A program made the position numbers and the translations under genes. Positions 1 to 5,346 of a stretch of 6,472 nt of DNA are shown piece by piece. Each line of letters starts with the position of its first letter. Position 1 is the first letter of the stretch. The notes below the pieces were generated by a model, which was not told where the DNA came from, made no database searches, and saw only the letters and a list, made by a program, of their open reading frames with translations. This DNA is from Geodermatophilaceae bacterium. GTDB taxonomy: Bacteria > Actinomycetota > Actinomycetes > Mycobacteriales > Geodermatophilaceae. Where the stretch lies: positions 1 to 6,472 of the forward strand of contig JACCUM010000486.1 of NCBI GenBank assembly GCA_013811805.1, given 5' to 3'.

Positions 1-87
1 CAGCGACACACCCACCGTGGCCCCGGCCAGGTGATCGTTGAGGTAGATGCTGAGCAGACTGGTATGTGTGATCTCGGACAGGTCCAT
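1..87 (-). CDS. N-terminal fragment of a conserved actinobacterial hypothetical protein (cut by window edge)
   Basis: A reading frame of 29 codons starts with ATG at 87 and runs open to the left edge. The fragment contains the stretch IYLNDHLAGATVGVSL. From memory this resembles the start of small (about 170-residue) actinobacterial proteins that begin with a YLNDHLAG-type segment and continue as a helical, ferritin-like-looking protein of unknown function. The ribosome-binding site is weak. The frame stays open upstream of the ATG (a GAC-rich run reaching past 130) but holds no ATG, GTG or TTG there, so ATG 87 is the best start. The gene diverges from the acetyltransferase at 131 with only 43 bp between the two starts. 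No function is claimed, and family membership rests on recall of a short N-terminal motif. Confidence 0.6.
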   Translation of the reverse strand, partial: MDLSEITHTSLLSIYLNDHLAGATVGVSL

Positions 88-90
88 AGC

Positions 91-101
91 ACGGTCACCG
101 T
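91..101. promoter_or_regulatory. Short inverted repeat in a divergent intergenic gap
   Basis: ACGGT-C-ACCGT is a perfect 5-bp inverted repeat around one base. It lies in the 43-bp gap between the start codons at 87 (minus) and 131 (plus), just upstream of the minus-strand ATG. Its position would suit a small operator or overlapping promoter elements, but arms this short are common by chance at this GC content. No convincing -10/-35 boxes are visible for either gene. Confidence 0.2.
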
Positions 102-130
102 ACTCCGGAACCGCGTGCGAGGCTTGATCG

Positions 131-616
131 ATGTCCGCCGTCAGCTCTGGGCCTTCCTCGGCCCTCGAGTTCGTCGAGGTGTCCGCGGACGACCCTCGCA
201 GCATCGAACTCATCGCGGAGGTGCAAGCGGTCTACCGGCGCCTGTACGGCAGCGAGGACGACTCACCCATGTCCTCGGCTGAGTTCGAGCCCCCGTCGGG
301 AACATTCCTGTTGGCCATGGAGGCGGAGGGTCACCCGATCGGCTGCGTCGGGCTGCGCCGCCACGAGGACCACGTCGCGGAGATCAAGCGGATGTACGTC
401 CGACTGAGATATCGCCGGCACGGATATGCCCGGGCCATGCTGGTAGCCGCAGAGAATCGCGCTCGGCTGCTGGGTTACACCGCGATCGTGCTCGAGACCG
501 GCCAGGTGCAGCCCGAGGCGATGGCCCTGTATGTGGGTCACGGCTACCAGCCGATTCCCGGCTTCGGGCACTACCGATGCGCCCCGGGTAGCCGCAGTTT
601 CGGCCGGAAGCTGTGA
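131..616 (+). CDS. GNAT-family N-acetyltransferase
   Basis: This is a complete 161-residue single-domain protein of the size usual for GCN5-related N-acetyltransferases, which move the acetyl group of acetyl-CoA to an amine. The acetyl-CoA-binding motif A is clear: AEIKRMYV (83-90) forms the strand, followed by the pyrophosphate loop R95-R-H-G98-Y-A100 and a helix to about residue 112. Motif B follows as PEAMALYVGHGYQPI (about 128-142), where Tyr134 is a candidate general acid. The substrate cannot be read from the sequence. The start is well fixed: an in-frame TGA lies at 125-127 just before the ATG, and GCGAGG (117-122) is a good ribosome-binding site 8 nt upstream. The gene diverges from the fragment at 1-87 and converges with the broken DUF72 gene, leaving 1 nt between the two stop codons. 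It has no obvious functional link to either neighbour. Confidence 0.9.
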   Translation: MSAVSSGPSSALEFVEVSADDPRSIELIAEVQAVYRRLYGSEDDSPMSSAEFEPPSGTFLLAMEAEGHPIGCVGLRRHEDHVAEIKRMYVRLRYRRHGYARAMLVAAENRARLLGYTAIVLETGQVQPEAMALYVGHGYQPIPGFGHYRCAPGSRSFGRKL

Positions 617-617
617 T

Positions 618-1428
618 CTAGCCGGCCAGCGCGTCCAGCCGCTTCGCGAGATCGATCGCGTTGTACGGCGCATGCACCTTCACGTCGTTGTCGAAGTAGA
701 CGTAGACATCGCGCGGTCTGCCGTCCGCCGTCGCCTCGCCGCTGCGCCAGCCGTGGATCAGGCCGGCCCACCGATCCAGCGCTACGTCGGAGTAGCCGCT
801 CACGTACAGCTCCTCGTCCCCGTGCAGCCGGACGTAGGCGAAATCGGAGGTGACGGTCTCCAGAAGTGGCCATTTCCCGGCAGTGTCGGCTACCACGATC
901 GCGATGTCGTGTTCTCTGAGCAGGGGGCAGAAACTCAGCGGCCCGGTAGCTTTCGTCGGTGGTCGTCCAGGACCGGTCGGCCAGCCGTTCGTCATGCCGC
1001 TGCGCCAGCGCCGCTGCCTCCGTCGTCGTACGAGGCAGGAGATTGAAGAATTCGCTGAGCCGGTCTGGGTCGTAGCCCAGATTGGGCGGGAGTTGCCAGA
1101 GCAGTGGACCGAGTTTGTCGGCGAGGGCCAGTACGCCCGAGCCGAAGAAGTTCGCCAGCGGGATGTCGACGTCCCGCAGCTTCTTCATGTGCGTGATGAA
1201 CCGGCCCCCCTTCACGGAGAACACGAATTCACCGGGTGTCTCCGCGTGCCACCGCTGGTAGCTCTCCGGCCGCTGCAGCGCGTAGAAGGATCCATTGATC
1301 TCGATGCTGGACAGTCGACTCGCGGCGTACTCGAGTTCCCGCCGCTGGGCGAGGCCCTTCGGGTAGAAGGTGCCGCGCCACGGCTTGTAGCGCCAGCCGG
1401 AGATGCCGACGTACGCACGTCCGATCAC
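618..1428 (-). pseudogene. DUF72 (YecE-like) family gene, broken by a frameshift and an internal deletion
   Basis: The first part (about 1428 to 934) encodes the DUF72 N-terminal half, a TIM-barrel family without an established activity. Landmarks are YVGISGWRYKPW, IEINGSFYALQRPESY, FVFSVKGGRFITH, LANFFGSG and LWQLPPNL. The last part (about 930 to the TAG at 620-618) encodes the C-terminal half in another frame: CPLLREHDIAIVVADTAG, FAYVRLHGDEELYVSGY, DVYVYFDNDVKVHAPYNA. One extra base in the TTT at 933-931 separates them; removing it gives E-F-C-P-L-L as in relatives. Just before it, TTTD (966-955) joins ESYRAAEF directly, whereas homologues as I recall them have about 13 more residues there with the conserved R-H-x-x-E-x-R-H motif. 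GTG 1428 overlaps the upstream stop as GTGA; GTG 1437 is an alternative start. Without a shift, translation would run out of frame to about 571. A sequencing or assembly error remains possible for the single base. Confidence 0.85.
931..936 (-). other. Frameshift point in the DUF72 gene
   Basis: The minus strand reads GAG TTT CTG CCC CCT here. Family similarity demands Glu-Phe-Cys-Pro-Leu-Leu, which is obtained either by deleting one T (GAG TTC TGC CCC CTG) or by a +1 slip of the ribosome on TTT-C. No stop codon follows the TTT, so the usual trigger for programmed +1 shifting is absent, and a mutation or sequencing error is the simpler reading. Confidence 0.8.
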
Positions 1429-2108
1429 CGGGGGCACCGGGTCGCAGCGTCCGGCTCGCGAGTGAACAGGACCTCGGCACCGACCGGTCGGTATCCGGCG
1501 GCCAGGAAGGCGCGCATCGAGGCGACATTGGCAGGGTGGACCTGCGCCCAGAGCAGAGCATCCGGGGGTGCCAACGCGCTCCCTTGCTCAGCCAGCGTCC
1601 GTCCGATGCCGGCGCCGCGATATGCCGGTTCGACCTCGATACTGATCTCCCAGCGACCGGCCAGTCCACGACCGAGGGTCACCAGGCCGCCGGGCACCGT
1701 GGCCACCGTGACTTCGTCGCGATAACGCAGTGCCCGGTCAACGCGTGGATGGTTCAGCGCTGCTGGATTCGTCGCAACGGCCATCTGAACTGTGCCGCTG
1801 TGCACTCCCGGCCTGGCGGTCACCAGCAGGGTGTCCTGCCCGCCGGGCTTGGCGTCGAGGTGCTCACCGAGTACGGCCAGGAAATCGGGTTTCATCGGTC
1901 GGGTCATCTCCGAGTCGCCCAACTGCGAGTTCAACCACTGCGGGTCGACGTCGGCGGCGATCAGGTGGTGTGCGGTGCACCCGAGAACCGCGGCGACGGC
2001 CCTGCCCGCAGGTGCAGGCAGCAGGGTCACCGCGCCGGCGGCTGGCAGCGATCGCCCCCGACCTATCCGCTCGAGGAGTTCGGCCAGATCAGTCACAGCG
2101 TCATCCAA
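1425..2108 (-). CDS. GNAT-family N-acetyltransferase with an extra N-terminal region
   Basis: Read from TTG 2108 this is a 227-residue protein. The C-terminal third is a GNAT fold: strand WEISIEVE (153-160), pyrophosphate loop R164-G-A-G-I-G169, a helix, then LLWAQVHPANVASMRAFLAAGY (about 185-206), the usual motif B with an Asn and a terminal Gly-Tyr. The first 150 residues lack recognised motifs; they could be a degenerate GNAT half or a substrate domain. The start is uncertain. TTG 2108 has a GGGG run 10 nt upstream. GTG 2096 has a GGA 7 nt upstream and may be better. The frame is also open back to a TGA at 2162-2160 with protein-like sequence but no ATG, GTG or TTG. The stop overlaps the likely GTG of the broken DUF72 gene, so the two were probably co-transcribed. 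It may act on a small molecule or protein amine; the substrate is unknown. Confidence 0.85.
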   Translation of the reverse strand: MDDAVTDLAELLERIGRGRSLPAAGAVTLLPAPAGRAVAAVLGCTAHHLIAADVDPQWLNSQLGDSEMTRPMKPDFLAVLGEHLDAKPGGQDTLLVTARPGVHSGTVQMAVATNPAALNHPRVDRALRYRDEVTVATVPGGLVTLGRGLAGRWEISIEVEPAYRGAGIGRTLAEQGSALAPPDALLWAQVHPANVASMRAFLAAGYRPVGAEVLFTREPDAATRCPR

Positions 2109-2183
2109 CTCGGCAATGCCCCGGATGACCGGCGAGGGGTGCCGATAGACCGGCGGGCCTCATCGATCGGTCGCCTTGTGTCC

Positions 2184-2193
2184 GTAGGCCTAC
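2184..2193. promoter_or_regulatory. 10-bp perfect palindrome GTAGGCCTAC
   Basis: GTAGGCCTAC is perfectly self-complementary and sits about mid-way between the divergent start codons, 61 bp upstream of ATG 2254 and 75 bp upstream of TTG 2108. The match does not extend beyond 10 bp. It could be a half of a regulator site or chance; no regulator gene is adjacent. Confidence 0.2.
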
Positions 2194-2242
2194 TCATGTC
2201 GTGTGCGTAACCAGACGGATCCGGATGCCGATACCTCAGGCC

Positions 2243-2246
2243 AAGG
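2243..2246 (+). promoter_or_regulatory. Ribosome-binding site that selects the ATG at 2254
   Basis: AAGG, in the context CCAAGGTCGAGTG, lies 7 nt before ATG 2254. This spacing favours that ATG over GTG 2251 (4 nt away) and over GTG 2203, which lies upstream of the site. Confidence 0.6.
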
Positions 2247-2253
2247 TCGAGTG

Positions 2254-4458
2254 ATGGACACCTCTGCTTCCGCTCTCATCGTCGCTTGCCCGACCTGTGG
2301 CACCGCTCTGCCCGGCTGGACCGGCCCCGGACCGGCCTGCCCCAACTGCGGTCTGCCGGCCGCCGGGCACGCCGGGTACGTCGTTGCCCGGATCGACGCG
2401 ACCCTCGTCGAGTTCCGCGCCGATCGGGACCGGCTGTTGGACACGTTGCGCTGGTTGGCCCCCCATCACCGTCCGACTACCCGAACGGACGTCGCCGTGG
2501 GTCACGACAACACCGCGGTCCCCGGCGTACCACGGACCGATCCCGATCTGCTCGAGCACGGATTTGAGCCGCTCCCCGTGACAGGACCGGGATCCGGGCC
2601 TCCCCGGGGAAGCTTCCCGGGACCGCTCGCCCCGCCGGCCCAACGACAGAGGCGACCACGACGACTGAGCCCACAACAGCTCCTGCTCGGCACGGGGGCG
2701 GTGCTGCTGGTCAGCGCCGCAATCGCCTTCGTCGCAATTGCCTGGGGTCAGCTTGGGCTGGCCGTGCAGGCGACGGCTCTTGCGGTAGTGACCGGATCGG
2801 TGTGTGCGGCGTCCGTCGCTGCTGCTCGGCGTGGATTGCGGACGACCGCGGAAGCGTTGGCGATGGCCGGTATCGCCCTCGTCGTGGTCGACCTTGTTGC
2901 CGCGCGCATCAAGGGACTGGCGGGGTTGGACGAACTTCCGGGTCGGGCTCATGCAGCCCTGACACTCGGTGTGATCATCGTGCTCGGCCTAGCGCTGCAC
3001 CGGGCCGCCAGAACCACCCCGACCTGGCCGATCGGCGCGCTGATCGCGGCCCAGCCGCTGGCCTTTCTCGCCCTGCCGGAGCGCACGCCGGTACTGCTCG
3101 TGGCCACAGCTCTACTCGTGACCGCGTTCAACGTCACCGTGGTCGGCAACATACGTGCGGGTACGGCGGGGACGGCGGGCGCGGCGATCGGATTCGCCGG
3201 CCTGTGGTGGCTGGCGGGTAACGCTCTCGCTGCGGTCACTGCTTGGACCGGTTCCATCGTCGAATCCGGTTTGTCCACGCTGCTGGTTGCAGTTTCCGCT
3301 GGCCTTGCCGTCGGCGCCCTTGCCTACCTCCGCCTGGATCGGTTCGCCTCGCTGGCACCGATCATCGACCTGACGGCGGTGGCAGTCGGGATCATCGCTG
3401 TGTCCGGGACGCTGCAGCAGACCGGGATCGTCGGCGTGTGGTTGACCGGACTCCTCGGCCTGGCCGTCCTGACCGGCGCGGTGCTTCTCCGAGCGATGGT
3501 GGGCAGTCCTTCCCGGCGCTGGGAGATCCCGGCGTTGCTGGCCGGCGCTCTGCTCGGTCTGATCTCGGTCGGTCAGCTGACTCGAGATCAGAACTGGACT
3601 CTGCTGGCTGGCCTCACCGCACTCGCCGCGGTGTGCTGCGTCGGCATTTCCATTGCAGATCGCGGTATCCGTGGTCCAGCCGCCGTGTCTGCGGCGTTGC
3701 TGCCGGGCGTCGCGGTCCTGCTGCTGGTGGCCGACGGGCTCGCCGCACAGCAGGGCGGCTGGATCCTGGCCGTACTGGGGGCCAGCGTGCTGGGTGTGGC
3801 CAGCGCCAGGGTGCATCAGATGGAGGAAAGGCCGCTTGCCGTCGCCGCCGGCCTGATCGGGCTGACCGCCGTCTCGCTCACCGCTACGTCGCTCGCCTGG
3901 GGTCAGCTGGCACTGCAGTTGTCGGTCACGGGTGCGGCTGCGCTGGCCTACGGTCAGGCCACTAGGTACCGCCTGGCGACGCTCATCGGTCTCGCCGAAC
4001 TGGTGCTGGCTTCCTGGGTCGGGGCCGCCGGGCTGTCGGTGACAACGCCTGAGGTCTACACCCTTCCCGCCGCGGTCGGTTTGCTGCTCGCCGCGGGCGG
4101 AAGGCTAGTGACCGGCTCGTCCTGGTCGGCTTGGGGTGCACCGCTGCTGGTCAGCTTGGTTCCGTCCACTCTGGTCACGCTGGATCACCCGGATGCCCTG
4201 CGTCTTGTGCTGTTGGTTGCGGCGGCGACCGCGTGCGCAGTTGCCGGGACGCTCACCCACCGGCAGGCCCCGTTCGTCATCGGCCTGGGCGTTCTGACTG
4301 CCCTGGCAGTGACGCAGCTGGGCCCGTACGCGACGCTGCTTCCGCGTTGGTTGTCGCTCGGCGCTGCCGGCGTCCTCCTGCTTGTCCTGGGCGCCAGCTA
4401 CGAGCGCCGACTGACCCAGGCCCGGGAAGCTGTCGCGTGGGTGAGCGCGCTGCGCTGA
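2254..4458 (+). CDS. Zinc-ribbon polytopic membrane protein, SCO7613 C-terminal-domain family
   Basis: This is a 734-residue protein from ATG 2254. Residues 12-33 form a zinc ribbon, C12-P-T-C15-G and C29-P-N-C32-G, spaced as in many actinobacterial zinc-ribbon proteins. A soluble stretch follows (about 34-140), containing a proline/glycine-rich linker that ends in a basic cluster RQRRPRRLSPQQ, consistent with a cytoplasmic N-terminus. From residue 143 to the C-terminus there are roughly 20 to 22 hydrophobic segments, the first being LLLGTGAVLLVSAAIAF. The last is LPRWLSLGAAGVLLLVLGASYERR, followed by a short basic tail, which is the ending I recall for the SCO7613 C-terminal-domain membrane proteins. 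AWGQL occurs at 163-167 and again at 548-552, suggesting an internal duplication. No catalytic motif is visible. The family's function is not established; transport or cell-envelope roles are only guesses. It converges with sufT, 19 bp apart, with no visible terminator. Confidence 0.85.
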   Translation: MDTSASALIVACPTCGTALPGWTGPGPACPNCGLPAAGHAGYVVARIDATLVEFRADRDRLLDTLRWLAPHHRPTTRTDVAVGHDNTAVPGVPRTDPDLLEHGFEPLPVTGPGSGPPRGSFPGPLAPPAQRQRRPRRLSPQQLLLGTGAVLLVSAAIAFVAIAWGQLGLAVQATALAVVTGSVCAASVAAARRGLRTTAEALAMAGIALVVVDLVAARIKGLAGLDELPGRAHAALTLGVIIVLGLALHRAARTTPTWPIGALIAAQPLAFLALPERTPVLLVATALLVTAFNVTVVGNIRAGTAGTAGAAIGFAGLWWLAGNALAAVTAWTGSIVESGLSTLLVAVSAGLAVGALAYLRLDRFASLAPIIDLTAVAVGIIAVSGTLQQTGIVGVWLTGLLGLAVLTGAVLLRAMVGSPSRRWEIPALLAGALLGLISVGQLTRDQNWTLLAGLTALAAVCCVGISIADRGIRGPAAVSAALLPGVAVLLLVADGLAAQQGGWILAVLGASVLGVASARVHQMEERPLAVAAGLIGLTAVSLTATSLAWGQLALQLSVTGAAALAYGQATRYRLATLIGLAELVLASWVGAAGLSVTTPEVYTLPAAVGLLLAAGGRLVTGSSWSAWGAPLLVSLVPSTLVTLDHPDALRLVLLVAAATACAVAGTLTHRQAPFVIGLGVLTALAVTQLGPYATLLPRWLSLGAAGVLLLVLGASYERRLTQAREAVAWVSALR
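2740..2753 (+). repeat. Direct repeat copy 1 inside the membrane protein gene (Ala-Trp-Gly-Gln-Leu)
   Basis: GCCTGGGGTCAGCT is identical to 3895-3908, 1155 nt (385 codons) away and in the same reading frame. It encodes AWGQL at the end of the first membrane segment. The flanking residues are similar in character (a hydrophobic helix before, L-x-L after), which fits two related halves of one protein. Confidence 0.55.
3895..3908 (+). repeat. Direct repeat copy 2 inside the membrane protein gene (Ala-Trp-Gly-Gln-Leu)
   Basis: This is the second exact 14-nt copy, encoding AWGQL at residues 548-552 after a hydrophobic helix (LAVAAGLIGLTAVSLTATSL) and before LALQL. The residues around the two copies are only loosely alike, so any duplication is old. 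Confidence 0.55.
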
Positions 4459-4477
4459 CGGGGCAGTCAGGTACCGA

Positions 4478-4861
4478 TCAGATTCGGAAGCCCAGGGCCC
4501 GCAACTGCTCGCGGCCGTCGTCGGTGATCTTCTCAGGACCCCATGGCGGCATCCAGACCCAGTTGATCACCACATCGTTGACCAGTCCCGGGCCTGGCCC
4601 TCCGGTGAGTGCCTGCCGGGTCTGATCCATGATCACGTCGGTCAGCGGGCAGGCCGCCGAGGTGAGTGTCATGTCCAGCGTGGCTATGTTGCCCTGGTCC
4701 ACGGTGATGCCGTAGACCAGTCCGAGGTCGACCACGTTGATGCCGAGTTCGGGATCGACGACATCACGCATCGCTTCCTCGACATCATCGACGGCGGCCA
4801 CCTCCGCACTGCCTGGTGCGCTCTGATTGCTCGGGGCGGGCCGGGTGCTCTGTTCGGTCAT
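4478..4861 (-). CDS. sufT: SufT, MIP18/DUF59-family iron-sulfur assembly factor
   Basis: The 127-residue protein carries the MIP18 (DUF59) signature: DVEEAMRDVVDPELGINVVD (26-45), LGLVYGI, then MTLTSAACPLTDVI with the conserved Cys71, and the C-terminal WMPPWGPEKITDDGREQL (103-120) shared with actinobacterial SufT and the PaaD/MIP18 group. SufT proteins help mature iron-sulfur proteins in the cytoplasm, probably by aiding cluster transfer; the exact reaction is not settled. The first 24 residues are a Ser/Pro/Ala-rich tail, probably disordered. ATG 4861-4859 overlaps the sufU stop in ATGA, and AAGGAG (4872-4867) lies 5 nt upstream, so the start is secure although the frame stays open further upstream. 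It is the last gene of the suf block; no hairpin terminator is seen in the 19 bp before the convergent membrane gene. Confidence 0.93.
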   Translation of the reverse strand: MTEQSTRPAPSNQSAPGSAEVAAVDDVEEAMRDVVDPELGINVVDLGLVYGITVDQGNIATLDMTLTSAACPLTDVIMDQTRQALTGGPGPGLVNDVVINWVWMPPWGPEKITDDGREQLRALGFRI

Positions 4862-5346
4862 GCGTTCTCCTTGCTCGGCGTCGGCGAGGACGACTGCTCG
4901 TGTGCGGCGAGTGCCTGGGCGGTCGCGTCCTTGAGCGCCATCCAGCTCATCAGTGCGCACTTGATCCGGGACGGATACTTGGAGACGCCGGCGAAGGCAA
5001 CTGCGTCCTCCAAGGAATCCTCCAGCTTCTCGGCGACGGTCGGGTCGCCCTTGCTCTGCATCAACGTACGGAAGTCGTCGCCGGTGGCCAGCGCCTGCGC
5101 AATGTTCTTGCCGTCCACCAGTTCGTAGAGCACCGAGGCTGCGGCCTGACTGATCGAACAGCCCATCCCCTCGTACGACACGTCCTCGATCTCGTTGCCG
5201 GACAGCCGAACCCGCAGCGTGATCTCGTCCCCGCAGGTCGGGTTCACGTGGTGGACCTCTACGTCGAAAGGCTCCCGCAGGCCGCGGCCCTTGGGTCGCC
5301 GGTAGTGGTCCAGGATGATCTCCTGATACATGGATTCCAGCTGCAT
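4858..5346 (-). CDS. sufU: SufU, sulfur-accepting partner of the SufS cysteine desulfurase
   Basis: This is a complete 162-residue protein of the IscU/SufU fold. It has the SufU zinc-ligand pattern: Cys38 and Asp40 in NPTCGDE, Cys63 in YEGMGCSISQA, and Cys130 in YPSRIKCALMSW. The extra residues between the second and third cysteines (about 80-110) distinguish SufU from IscU scaffolds. In Gram-positive bacteria SufU is a zinc-bound sulfurtransferase that takes persulfide sulfur from SufS and passes it to the SufBCD scaffold. The N-terminus MYQEIILDHYRRPKGRG is typical. ATG 5346-5344 overlaps the sufS stop by one base (TGATG), and its own Shine-Dalgarno is weak, so translation probably depends on ribosomes finishing sufS. 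The last 13 or so residues are a polar Ser/Pro tail. Function is assigned confidently from family and gene order. Confidence 0.95.
   Translation of the reverse strand: MQLESMYQEIILDHYRRPKGRGLREPFDVEVHHVNPTCGDEITLRVRLSGNEIEDVSYEGMGCSISQAAASVLYELVDGKNIAQALATGDDFRTLMQSKGDPTVAEKLEDSLEDAVAFAGVSKYPSRIKCALMSWMALKDATAQALAAHEQSSSPTPSKENA
4867..4872 (-). promoter_or_regulatory. Strong ribosome-binding site of sufT, inside the sufU coding end
   Basis: The minus strand reads AAGGAG-AACGC-ATGA. This is the best Shine-Dalgarno match in the window and lies within the last codons of sufU. It fixes the sufT start and, with the ATGA overlap, indicates coupled translation. Confidence 0.8.

Larger units (their letters stand above)
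2109..2253. other. Divergent intergenic region, probable promoters for both sides
   Basis: This 145-bp stretch separates the minus-strand acetyltransferase from the plus-strand membrane protein and must hold the promoters of both unless they lie inside the genes. I see no convincing -10/-35 pair. It contains a 10-bp palindrome (2184-2193). On the minus strand it also holds a 20-codon open frame starting with ATG at 2163, preceded by AAGG and ending at 2101 inside the acetyltransferase start region. An in-frame GTG at 2203 could extend the membrane protein by 17 residues, but that extension is acidic and polar and has no ribosome-binding site. Confidence 0.5.

Noticed and set aside
571..1437. 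A single intact 288-residue protein from the minus strand
   Set aside because: After about 931 the translation becomes Arg-rich and unlike any family, while the neighbouring frame carries the DUF72 C-terminal half; this is out-of-frame read-through, not a real C-terminus.
850..1725. A 291-codon open frame on the plus strand
   Set aside because: It is antisense to the DUF72 and acetyltransferase genes, whose translations match known families. Its own translation is Arg/Pro/Gly-rich with no motif, as expected for a shadow frame in GC-rich DNA.
2203..2253. GTG 2203 as start of the membrane protein
   Set aside because: The 17-residue extension has no ribosome-binding site and no family-like features, while ATG 2254 has AAGG 7 nt upstream.
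4459..4477. Possible bidirectional terminator between the convergent membrane protein and sufT genes
   Set aside because: The 19 bp contain only the 6-bp palindrome GGTACC and no stable hairpin or T-run.
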